This document shows, piece by piece, positions 1 through 5,549 of a DNA stretch of 5,549 nt. The position numbers and the translations under genes were made by a program. How positions within the stretch are numbered: position 1 is the first letter of the stretch; every line of letters begins with the position of its first letter. The notes under the pieces are model-generated. The model made no database searches and was not told the DNA's origin. It saw only the letters and a list, made by a program, of their open reading frames with translations. Source of the stretch: Chloroflexota bacterium (GTDB lineage Bacteria > Chloroflexota > Dehalococcoidia > Lucifugimonadales > Lucifugimonadaceae); assembly GCA_030831265.1 (NCBI GenBank), contig JAURLM010000296.1, positions 1 through 5,549 of the forward strand. The letters are read 5' to 3'.

Positions 1-657
1 CGCGGAGGCCACCTCGTTAAGTGAACCCATGCGAGCCGCCGGACCGAGTTTCGTCTCCTGCGGTTTCGCCGGGTCTGTCACAACGAGATCTACAGGCGGC
101 AGTATCGCGCCGAGCGCCAACTCGTTGACCTGCACGTTCGGGGCCATCGCAACTGCCAGCGATCGCGTCAATCCTGAAAGTGCCGCCTTGCTCGCTCCAT
201 ACGCAAATCGTTTTGCCCTGGCAGTCCGCCAGTCATTCAGGTTAATCACCTTACCCTGTTCTCCGCGCTGCATCTCACGGAGCATTGCCTGTGCCAGCAG
301 GAACGGGGCGCGGAGGTTAACCGCCATGTATCGCTCCCACTCTTCGAGCGAAGTGTCTTCAAAACGGCCTGTGGTGAAAAGTGAGGCGTTGTTCACAAGA
401 ACCGAAACGGCTCCCATCGAACGCTTTACATCATCGATCAGCCGAACAGTGTTCCCGGCATCCAGCAGGTCAGCCGGAAATATCTCTGCATTCACCCCGA
501 GAGAGCGTGCCATCGCCGCAGTCTCCTGCGCGTCGTCAGCCGATTTGTTGTAGTGCACAGCGACATTGGCACCGGCCTCAGCCAGTGCGATCACAATCGC
601 TCGACCGACGCGTCTGCCGCCGCCGGTTACGAGTGCTGTTGTGCCCCTGAGTTCCAA
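1..657 (-). CDS. SDR-family pteridine reductase / FolM-like oxidoreductase (C-terminus cut by window edge)
   Basis: Partial gene of 219 codons running off the left edge; I translated it from the complement. It is a short-chain dehydrogenase. The nucleotide-binding motif is TGGGRRVG (residues 11-18), the Arg-bearing form typical of pteridine reductases and of E. coli FolM (ITGGGRRIG), not the usual TGxxxGxG. HYN at 35-37 after the second strand fits NADPH preference, and NNAS (89-92) replaces the usual NNAG. The catalytic Ser position appears to be Asp142 (NLNDW), followed by Tyr153 and Lys157 (YGASKAAL), again as in PTR1/FolM. The likely reaction is NADPH-dependent reduction of a dihydropterin or dihydrofolate in the cytoplasm; the exact substrate is not fixed. 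The start must be TTG at 657-655, because an in-frame TGA lies immediately upstream and later starts would remove the Rossmann motif. A GGGGTG at 663-668 can serve as ribosome binding site. It follows folE by 23 nt, probably in the same operon, which supports a pterin role. A generic SDR is the alternative. Confidence 0.88.
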   Translation of the reverse strand, partial: MELRGTTALVTGGGRRVGRAIVIALAEAGANVAVHYNKSADDAQETAAMARSLGVNAEIFPADLLDAGNTVRLIDDVKRSMGAVSVLVNNASLFTTGRFEDTSLEEWERYMAVNLRAPFLLAQAMLREMQRGEQGKVINLNDWRTARAKRFAYGASKAALSGLTRSLAVAMAPNVQVNELALGAILPPVDLVVTDPAKPQETKLGPAARMGSLNEVASA

Positions 658-680
658 TCAAACACCCCACGCTTCGTGCA

Positions 681-1331
681 TTACCGCCCCTTTAGGTGCG
701 CCATGAACTCTTCACGAGTTGACGGGTTATCGCGGAACTGACCGCGCACCGAACTGGTCGTCATCATCGTGCCGGGTTTCTTCACACCACGCATCGCCGC
801 ACACAGGTGATGCGCCTCGACAACGACCCCAACGCCTTTCGGCATCACCAGTTCGTCAATAGCTGATGCTATCTGCTGTGTCATCCGTTCCTGGACCTGC
901 AACCGCTTGGCGAACATATCTACCAGTCGAGGAATCTTGCTCAACCCTACGACTCTCTTGTCAGGCAGGTAACCCACGTGAGCCTGACCGTAGAACGGCA
1001 GCATGTGATGCTCGCACAGGCTATAGAAATCAATGTCCTTCACCACGACCATCTCGTCGTACTGAACATCGAAAAGAGCATTGTTCAACAAGGCCTTGGC
1101 ATCGAGTGCATAGCCTTCAAGCAGTTCGTCATACATGTTGGCGACGCGCTTGGGTGTGTCCCGTATGCCTTCGGGGTCAGCATTTACTCCCACAGTTGCA
1201 AGAATGTTACTCACCGCACGCGCGATGTTCTGCTTACAGTCCTTGCTGAGTTGAACGCCATCTTCAAACTCGAATTCATCGGTTCCACTTGCTGATCCGG
1301 GAACACCGTTCGCGTTGACATCATCTGGCAT
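681..1331 (-). CDS. folE: GTP cyclohydrolase I (FolE)
   Basis: It converts GTP to 7,8-dihydroneopterin triphosphate and formate, the first step of folate and tetrahydropterin synthesis; the family forms cytoplasmic homodecamers. The 216-aa protein has the whole family core: RDTPKRVANMY (58-67), the zinc motif CEHHMLPF with Cys106 and His109, GLSKIPRLV (129-137), RLQVQERMT (143-151), HHLCAAMRGV with the third zinc ligand Cys177, and TTSSVRGQF (191-199). These sit four residues before the E. coli ligands Cys110, His113 and Cys181. The first ~28 residues are acidic and nonconserved. I chose ATG at 1331 because AAGGGGAAG (1339-1347) lies at suitable spacing; an in-frame GTG at 1382 would add 17 basic residues and has no better site. 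It lies 65 nt after the MoaD-like gene and 23 nt before the FolM-like SDR, so cotranscription is likely. Nothing suggests inactivation. The zinc-type signature excludes the FolE2 family. Confidence 0.97.
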   Translation of the reverse strand: MPDDVNANGVPGSASGTDEFEFEDGVQLSKDCKQNIARAVSNILATVGVNADPEGIRDTPKRVANMYDELLEGYALDAKALLNNALFDVQYDEMVVVKDIDFYSLCEHHMLPFYGQAHVGYLPDKRVVGLSKIPRLVDMFAKRLQVQERMTQQIASAIDELVMPKGVGVVVEAHHLCAAMRGVKKPGTMMTTSSVRGQFRDNPSTREEFMAHLKGR

Positions 1332-1396
1332 CGTCTGACTTCCCCTTCGTCGGTGTTTCGACTTCGGCGCAACTATGCGCACTTGTGCCCATCACA

Positions 1397-1666
1397 CTAC
1401 CCAACCCCGCCAGACACCGCAGGTACGAAGTGAACCTCTGTGTCTTCATCAAGTTTCTGCAACAGCCCCTGCCGCGTCGCTGCATGGCCACAGACGGCTG
1501 CCAATCCTGGCTTTAGGCGACCATCTTGCAACAGGTGGTCACTGAAGCCCGGAAACCATAATTCCAGGTTTGTAATCAGTTCACCAAGCGTGAGACCGGG
1601 CACATCCACCTGTGTGGCGCCATCGGTGTACTTGCGGAGGTTGTAGGGAACAAAGACTTTCGCCAT
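1397..1666 (-). CDS. MoaD/ThiS-family ubiquitin-like sulfur carrier with GGVG tail
   Basis: An 89-aa protein with the length and pattern of the beta-grasp sulfur carriers. A first strand (KVFVPYNLRKYT) is followed by a VDVPG turn, a helix (TLGELITNLELWFPGF), the segment LKPGLAAVCG, and a final DTEVHFVPAVSGG. The DxxVxFxPAxxGG ending is the MoaD/ThiS signature; the tail glycine is normally adenylated by an MoeB/ThiF-type enzyme and thiocarboxylated to donate sulfur. Here two residues, Val-Gly, follow the Gly-Gly before the TAG stop. Either they are trimmed, or the terminal Gly is used instead. The start ATG has GGAG at 1675-1678, eight bases upstream. The gene follows a hydroxylase large-subunit gene, which favours a role in molybdopterin synthesis, and precedes folE. 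ThiS-like thiamine synthesis, another thiocarboxylate pathway or protein modification are alternatives. The family is clear; the pathway is inferred from context. Confidence 0.87.
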   Translation of the reverse strand: MAKVFVPYNLRKYTDGATQVDVPGLTLGELITNLELWFPGFSDHLLQDGRLKPGLAAVCGHAATRQGLLQKLDEDTEVHFVPAVSGGVG

Positions 1667-1699
1667 GAGTGTTTCTCCAGTGAACGACCGTTCCCAAGA

Positions 1700-1705
1700 A
1701 TTGTA
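1700..1705 (-). promoter_or_regulatory. Candidate -10 element upstream of the sulfur-carrier/folE operon
   Basis: Read on the minus strand, TACAAT lies 33 bases before the start codon of the MoaD-like gene and downstream of the hairpin that separates it from the hydroxylase gene. It differs from TATAAT by one base. No convincing TTGACA-like element is found about 17 bases upstream, so this is a weak call resting on position and the -10 alone. Confidence 0.22.
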
Positions 1706-1726
1706 CCCGTTAGATGCAGATGCACA

Positions 1727-1759
1727 GCGGGCCGGTTCTCGAAGTGAGAACCGGCCCGC
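1727..1759 (-). terminator. Perfect 14-bp GC-rich hairpin after the hydroxylase gene
   Basis: The arms GCGGGCCGGTTCTC (1727-1740) and its exact complement (1746-1759) enclose a 5-base loop. It begins 28 bases past the stop codon of the upstream hydroxylase gene and ends 60 bases before the MoaD-like start, where a terminator is expected. On the minus strand the stem is followed by CTGTGCATCTG, not a run of T, so it is a poor match to a classical intrinsic terminator. It could instead stabilise the 3' end of the upstream transcript or act as an attenuator. The hairpin is certain; its job is inferred. Confidence 0.6.
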
Positions 1760-1763
1760 ATAA

Positions 1764-1775
1764 ATTCAATTGAAT
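1764..1775. repeat. 12-bp perfect palindrome ATTCAATTGAAT
   Basis: A self-complementary AT-rich site between the hydroxylase stop codon and the 14-bp hairpin. It could be a protein-binding site or simply the A/T-rich flank of the terminator structure. Its position downstream of the gene argues against an operator for that gene. Confidence 0.4.
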
Positions 1776-1787
1776 AGGTCGCCAGCT

Positions 1788-4064
1788 TTACCTGGAAAGC
1801 GCTTCGATGATTCGCCCTGCCTTGATTGGGTGGTGCGGGAACCGGTGTCCCGTCGCATCTGCAACTGCATTTGCGACTGCAGGAAGCGGTGGAGCCAGCG
1901 GAACTTCACCAACACCGCGAACACCAAACGGGTGCAACGGGTTCGGTACTTCCACCAGGATCGTCTCGATCATCGGCAGGTCGAGAGCTGTAGGCATCCT
2001 GTAGTCAAGGAACGTGTGGTTCGCCATCGAACCATCTTCGCTGATGAAGTACTCCTCGTTCAGCGCCCAGCCAATGCCCTGTGCCGCTCCACCCTGGATC
2101 TGTCCTTCGACGTATGCCGGGTGAATGGCCTTACCAACGTCCTGCACCGCTGTGTAGCGGATAACGTCGGTCTTACCAGTTTCAGGATCAATCTCAATGT
2201 CGCAGATGTTCACTGCGTAGCCTGCACCGGCTGCACCAAGGTTCACCGAAGCCGTTGAGCTTACTGGTCCGCCAGTGTCACCAATCTTGCCGGCAAGCGC
2301 CTTGAAGCCAATGCTCAACTCAGGGTCGGAACTGGAGCTGAATTTGCCATTGGCAAAAGTCACGTCGTCTGCATCAATTCCCCACAGCACCGCAGCCCGC
2401 TTGCTCATCTCAGCAACAAGCCCGTTAGCAGCTTCCCATGCGGCGTAGCCAGTAGCGTACGTTGTACGGGAACCACCTGTAGTGGCTGTGAAGCCAATAG
2501 AGTCCGTGCTCGGGATGTAAGGGTGAATGTCTTCAGCCGTAAGCCCAAGAACCTCGGCAGCCTGCATAGCGATCGACGTACGAGTGCCACCAATGTCTGC
2601 TGAACCTTCGTTCAGAGCCACGGTTCCGTCATCCTGCAACATCAGGTCCACGGTGGACTTGTTACCACCGTTCATCCAGTAACCGGAAGCGACTCCACGA
2701 CCGCGCAGCTTGCCGTTCTTGGAAGGCTCAAGCGGAGACTTCCAGTGGGCGGAATTGCGGACAGCCTCAAGCGTTTCGATAAGGCCGACCTTGCCAAACA
2801 TGACACCGTCACCGCGACGAGTTCCTTCGTGAGCAGCGTTGTCCAGCCTGAACTGGATCTTGTCCCAGTTCATCTTGTCGCAGACCTCGTCAACCACCTG
2901 CTCGATGGCAAACGCAGCCTGTGGGGAGCCAGGTGCACGGTACGCAGCGGACTTCGGCTTGTTGACCACGACATCACGCCCGTCAATGCGGCTGTTCGGG
3001 ATGTTGTAGCAGGCGTGAACGCAGATTGCACCAGCGCCAACAGCAGAGCCGGGAAACGCACCAGCTTCGTAACGCAGGTCCGTTGCAACTGCCTGGATCT
3101 TGCCGTCCTTGGACACACCCATCTCGATGATGATCTTGCCACCCGGAGCCGGGCCACTGGCCTCGAACACCGAATTACGGTCCATGATCATCTTGACCGG
3201 GCGACCACCAGACTTGCGAGACAGAATTGCGGCAACAGGCGCAAGGTAGACCTTGGTCTTGCCACCAAAACCACCACCGATTTCGACGGGGTTGACCGTC
3301 ACCTGTGACTCTGGGATCCGGAGCATACCGGCGGTCTGCGCACGGACGGCAAACATGCCCTGTGTGCTGGACCATGCAGTCACATGACCGGACTCGTCCC
3401 AGATTGCGGTCGCATTGTGCGGCTCAATGTAGCCCTGGTGAACCATCTGGAGGGTGAATTCACGTTCGACAACAAGGTCAGACGCAGCGAATCCCTTTTC
3501 GACATCACCGAACTCGTGGCGGAAATGCCGGGCCACGTTGGTCTTCTTAACATCCTCACCAAGGTGGTCGCCAACGAGGTTGTCATGCAAGATCGTGGCA
3601 TTCTTAGCCATCGCCTCGTCCACGTTGCGGACCGGCGTCAGCTTTTCATATACAACCTTGATCAGCTTGGTTGCTTCCAGTGCCGTATTACGGTCTACAG
3701 CAGCGACAGCAGCGACTGCATGGCCCTTGTAAAGGACCTTGCTCTTTGCCAGCAGGTTCTGCGTGTCACGCTCAAAGTTGACAACGTCTTCACCGGTGTC
3801 AATCTCACCGGCCTTCGGTGACGGGAAGTCTGCATTGGTTGCCACAGCGAAAACACCCGGCATCTTCTCAGCCGCCGAAGTGTCGATGCTCTTTATCAGC
3901 GCGTGAGAATGCGGACTCCGGAGAACTTCACCCCAGATCAGGCCCGGAACCTTGACGTCACCGCCGTAAACAGCACGGCCAGTGACCTTGTCCAATCCGT
4001 CATGACGGATTGGACTTCTACCTACAACGTGATAGTCGCTTTTGGGTTCGAACGTCTGAACCAT
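1788..4064 (-). CDS. Molybdopterin-binding large subunit, xanthine dehydrogenase/aldehyde oxidase family (complete)
   Basis: A full-length 758-aa molybdenum hydroxylase large subunit; members hydroxylate purines, aldehydes, N-heterocycles or acyl-CoA aromatics using water, usually with [2Fe-2S] and FAD subunits. Residues ~16-130 form the a/b hammerhead domain (RHDGLDKVTGRAVYGGDV, LRSPHSHA). The Moco domains follow, with WSSTQ (Gln235), the cofactor loop EIGGGFGGK (261-269), the active-site loop AYRAPGSPQ (374-382), SADIGGTRT (488-495), VEGQIQGGAAQGIGWALNEE (652-671) and the catalytic base Glu720 in GVRGVGEVP. The loop is not the AYRCSFR of form I CO dehydrogenase, so CO oxidation is unlikely; the substrate cannot be named. 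I chose ATG at 4064 because AGGGAGAGG (4068-4076) lies just upstream; an in-frame TTG at 4097 would add 11 residues, overlapping that site. It follows a close paralogue by 153 nt. No iron-sulfur or FAD subunit lies between or after them. All visible motifs are intact. Confidence 0.95.
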   Translation of the reverse strand: MVQTFEPKSDYHVVGRSPIRHDGLDKVTGRAVYGGDVKVPGLIWGEVLRSPHSHALIKSIDTSAAEKMPGVFAVATNADFPSPKAGEIDTGEDVVNFERDTQNLLAKSKVLYKGHAVAAVAAVDRNTALEATKLIKVVYEKLTPVRNVDEAMAKNATILHDNLVGDHLGEDVKKTNVARHFRHEFGDVEKGFAASDLVVEREFTLQMVHQGYIEPHNATAIWDESGHVTAWSSTQGMFAVRAQTAGMLRIPESQVTVNPVEIGGGFGGKTKVYLAPVAAILSRKSGGRPVKMIMDRNSVFEASGPAPGGKIIIEMGVSKDGKIQAVATDLRYEAGAFPGSAVGAGAICVHACYNIPNSRIDGRDVVVNKPKSAAYRAPGSPQAAFAIEQVVDEVCDKMNWDKIQFRLDNAAHEGTRRGDGVMFGKVGLIETLEAVRNSAHWKSPLEPSKNGKLRGRGVASGYWMNGGNKSTVDLMLQDDGTVALNEGSADIGGTRTSIAMQAAEVLGLTAEDIHPYIPSTDSIGFTATTGGSRTTYATGYAAWEAANGLVAEMSKRAAVLWGIDADDVTFANGKFSSSSDPELSIGFKALAGKIGDTGGPVSSTASVNLGAAGAGYAVNICDIEIDPETGKTDVIRYTAVQDVGKAIHPAYVEGQIQGGAAQGIGWALNEEYFISEDGSMANHTFLDYRMPTALDLPMIETILVEVPNPLHPFGVRGVGEVPLAPPLPAVANAVADATGHRFPHHPIKAGRIIEALSR
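3990..4015. repeat. Perfect 26-bp palindrome inside the 5' end of the hydroxylase gene
   Basis: The half-site GTCCAATCCGTCA is followed directly by its exact reverse complement. It lies 50-75 bases into the coding sequence and spells residues S-P-I-R-H-D-G-L-D. As DNA it resembles a dimeric regulator site; as RNA it could fold into an 11-bp stem with a CATG loop shortly after the start codon. The identical arms are directly visible; any regulatory role is inferred. Confidence 0.7.
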
Positions 4065-4067
4065 CAG

Positions 4068-4076
4068 CCTCTCCCT
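4068..4076 (-). promoter_or_regulatory. Shine-Dalgarno site that decides the hydroxylase start
   Basis: AGGGAGAGG on the minus strand lies three to six bases before the ATG at 4064, depending on register. It selects this ATG over the in-frame TTG at 4097, whose coding sequence would include the site. Confidence 0.75.
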
Positions 4077-4156
4077 GCTTGATTTAGTCACCTGCAACCG
4101 ATCGGGTTAGAAATATCAGGAGCCGCCGGTGCATGTGGAGCCAATATCTTAAACCA

Positions 4157-4194
4157 GATGGCCGGGAGTCTGTTGTCCAGACCACCCGGCCATC
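4157..4194 (-). terminator. Hairpin downstream of the upstream paralogue
   Basis: The arms GATGGCCGGG (4157-4166) and CCCGGCCATC (4185-4194) pair perfectly over 10 bp. After a small internal loop, GTCTG (4168-4172) and CAGAC (4178-4182) add 5 bp around a 5-base loop. It starts 23 bases past the stop codon of the right-hand gene. On the minus strand it is followed by TGGTTTAAG, only a short T run, so termination may be partial and read-through into the next paralogue is possible. Its placement mirrors the hairpin after the second paralogue. Confidence 0.6.
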
Positions 4195-4217
4195 GTTAAA
4201 ACTCTGTTTCCAGCGGG

Positions 4218-5549
4218 TTACTTACCCTTTGCTTCAAGAGCAGCCGTAATCCTGCCGGGGTTCATCGGCGCATCCAACAACCTGACGTCAAGTGCGTCGT
4301 GAATGGCGTTTGCAACTGCAGCAATTGGTGGGCAGATTGGGATTTCACCAACACCGCGCACACCGAACGGGTGCATCTTGCTTGGCACTTCTACGATCAC
4401 CGTCTCAATGCTTGGCAGGTCCAGCGCCGTTGGCATCCTGTAGTCCAGGAATGACGAGTTGGCCATCGCGCCGGAACTGTTCATGAAGTATTCTTCATTC
4501 AGTGCCCAGCCGACACCCTGCACAACACCACCCTGTATCTGTCCTTCGACGTACGAGGGGTGAATGGCCGTGCCCACGTCCTGCACTGCGGTGTAGCGGA
4601 CAACGTCCGTCTTGCCGGTCTCGGGATCAATCTCAACGTCACAGATGTGCATTCCGTATGCACCACCTGCAGACTCAAGGTCAACGGCGCCTGTTGAGTT
4701 AACCGGGCCACCGGTGTCTCCAAGCTTGCCAGCAAGGTCCTTGATGCCAATCTTCAGCTCAGAGTCAGACTTTGAACTGAACACGCCATCTTCGAACTGC
4801 ACGTTTTCGGCGTCGATGTCCCACAGCTTCGCTGCACGGGTCTTCAACTCTTCCACCATGGTCATCGCAGCCTTCCAGGTTGCGTAACCAGTGGCGTAAG
4901 TGGTGCGGGAACCGCCCGTCACGTCCGTGTAACCAACTGATTCCGTGTCTGCCACGGTAGGACGAACATCCTCAGCTGCAAGGCCAAGAACTTCAGCGGC
5001 CTGCATGGCCATTGCGGCCCGGCTGCCACCAATGTCAGTCGAACCTTCGATGAGTTCGACTGTTCCGTCATTGTTGAGTGACAGGTTCACACTGGACTTC
5101 AGCCCAATGTTGAACCAGTAGGCAAGTGAAAGCCCGCGACCACGAAGGTTACCGGCTTTTGTGGGTTTGCCAACGGACGATTTCCAGTGCTCCGAAGACT
5201 TCGTAGCCTCGATGACTTGCTTCACACCAATGTCCGAGAGAATCACTCCATCACCGCGGCGAGAGCCTTCGTGTGCCTGGTTGTCCTCACGGAACTTCAT
5301 CTTGTCGAAGCCACCCAGTTCACACAATTCGTCCACGGCTGATTCAGTAGCGAATATCACCTGTGGTACGCCCGGTGCCCGGTACGCTGCCGACTTCGGC
5401 TTATTCACGACTATGTCCCAACCATCGATGCGGGTGTTGGCAATGTCGTAGCTGGAGAATACGCACATGGCGGCAGCACCAACTGCTGCACCAGGGTATG
5501 CGCCGGCCTCAAGTTTTATGTCTGTGTCGGCGGCAATCAGCTTGCCGTC
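4218..5549 (-). CDS. Second molybdopterin-binding hydroxylase large subunit (N-terminus cut by window edge)
   Basis: The frame stays open to the right edge, giving 443 residues that begin at DGKLIAADTD. Compared with the complete neighbour, the fragment starts near that protein's residue 320, so the hammerhead domain and first Moco loop lie outside. An internal Met at 5468 is not the start, since homology continues upstream of it. Visible motifs are KSAAYRAPGVPQ (fragment residues 52-63), STDIGGSRA, GGSRTTYATGYA, EIDPETGKTDV, YVEGQIQGG and GVRGVGEIP with the catalytic Glu at fragment residue 402. The same class of Mo-dependent hydroxylation is expected; the substrate is unknown. Well over half of the residues match the downstream paralogue by eye, with long identical runs toward the C-terminus. 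Differences concentrate around the segment after EGSRRGDG, in the loop before the catalytic-Glu region (EYFMNSSGAMANSS against EYFISEDGSMANHT), and in the last ~30 residues. This fits tandem duplication with divergence. It is intact as far as seen. Confidence 0.93.
   Translation of the reverse strand, partial: DGKLIAADTDIKLEAGAYPGAAVGAAAMCVFSSYDIANTRIDGWDIVVNKPKSAAYRAPGVPQVIFATESAVDELCELGGFDKMKFREDNQAHEGSRRGDGVILSDIGVKQVIEATKSSEHWKSSVGKPTKAGNLRGRGLSLAYWFNIGLKSSVNLSLNNDGTVELIEGSTDIGGSRAAMAMQAAEVLGLAAEDVRPTVADTESVGYTDVTGGSRTTYATGYATWKAAMTMVEELKTRAAKLWDIDAENVQFEDGVFSSKSDSELKIGIKDLAGKLGDTGGPVNSTGAVDLESAGGAYGMHICDVEIDPETGKTDVVRYTAVQDVGTAIHPSYVEGQIQGGVVQGVGWALNEEYFMNSSGAMANSSFLDYRMPTALDLPSIETVIVEVPSKMHPFGVRGVGEIPICPPIAAVANAIHDALDVRLLDAPMNPGRITAALEAKGK

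Noticed and set aside
29..553. Long plus-strand open frame of 174 codons.
   Set aside because: It lies wholly opposite the SDR gene, whose minus-strand translation carries clear family motifs. The plus-strand product is Ser/Arg-rich with no recognisable domain.
1332..1382. Longer folE start at GTG 1382.
   Set aside because: The 17 extra residues are basic and unlike the family, and the strong Shine-Dalgarno site at 1339-1347 points to ATG 1331.
1576..1761. Minus-strand open frame of 61 codons overlapping the sulfur-carrier gene in another frame.
   Set aside because: It runs through the hairpin, has no good ribosome binding site and has no recognisable product, while the overlapping frame is a clear MoaD/ThiS protein.
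2745..3308. Plus-strand open frame of 187 codons, with similar ones at 1770-2258 and 3384-3821.
   Set aside because: All are antisense to the complete hydroxylase gene and show no domain; they are by-products of its codon bias.
1788..4064. Identification as carbon monoxide dehydrogenase large subunit (coxL).
   Set aside because: The loop reads AYRAPG instead of AYRCSFR, so the cysteine that binds copper in form I enzymes is missing, and no coxM/coxS genes are present.
4065..4156. Possible sigma-70 promoter in front of the complete hydroxylase gene (TATTTC- and TAAGAT-like hexamers).
   Set aside because: No pair of -35 and -10 elements at acceptable spacing was found, and read-through from the upstream paralogue is equally possible.
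1..5549. A mobile element, CRISPR array, phage defence system or other wholly new system.
   Set aside because: No direct-repeat arrays, transposase, integrase or terminal repeats are visible. All genes belong to known metabolic families; the unusual points are in details of tails, palindromes and arrangement.

Overview
The window reads as a bacterial chromosome segment of moderate GC content (mid-50s percent by eye). All five genes I can support lie on the minus strand, so transcription runs from high to low coordinates. The compact spacing, Shine-Dalgarno sites, one TTG start, and tandem large subunits of a molybdenum hydroxylase are bacterial traits. Expansion of such paralogues is known from marine Chloroflexota (SAR202-type Dehalococcoidia) and some other aerobic bacteria. 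That lineage is only an inference and no marker gene here fixes it.

Layout in order of transcription. (1) 5549-4218: the C-terminal 443 residues of a molybdopterin-binding large subunit of the xanthine dehydrogenase/aldehyde oxidase family, cut by the right edge. (2) 4217-4065: a spacer with a long hairpin (4157-4194), then a strong ribosome binding site. (3) 4064-1788: a complete paralogue of the first gene (758 aa). A perfect 26-bp palindrome (3990-4015) lies just inside its 5' end. (4) 1787-1667: a spacer with a 12-bp palindrome, a perfect 14-bp hairpin (1727-1759) and a weak candidate promoter. (5) 1666-1397: a MoaD/ThiS-like beta-grasp sulfur carrier whose tail ends Gly-Gly-Val-Gly instead of Gly-Gly. 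(6) 1331-681: folE, GTP cyclohydrolase I, with all metal and catalytic motifs. (7) 657-1: an SDR of the pteridine-reductase/FolM type, starting at TTG and cut by the left edge.

The last three genes are close together (65 and 23 nt apart), each with its own Shine-Dalgarno-like site, and probably form one operon. FolE makes 7,8-dihydroneopterin triphosphate, and a FolM/PTR-like reductase would reduce a dihydropterin or dihydrofolate downstream. The small carrier may supply sulfur for molybdopterin, the cofactor of the two hydroxylases upstream. The whole window is therefore pterin-themed: two cofactor-biosynthesis branches next to two pterin-dependent enzymes. The [2Fe-2S] and FAD subunits that normally partner such large subunits are not in the window. 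No RNA genes, mobile elements or CRISPR arrays are seen, and no stretch over 300 bases lacks a gene.
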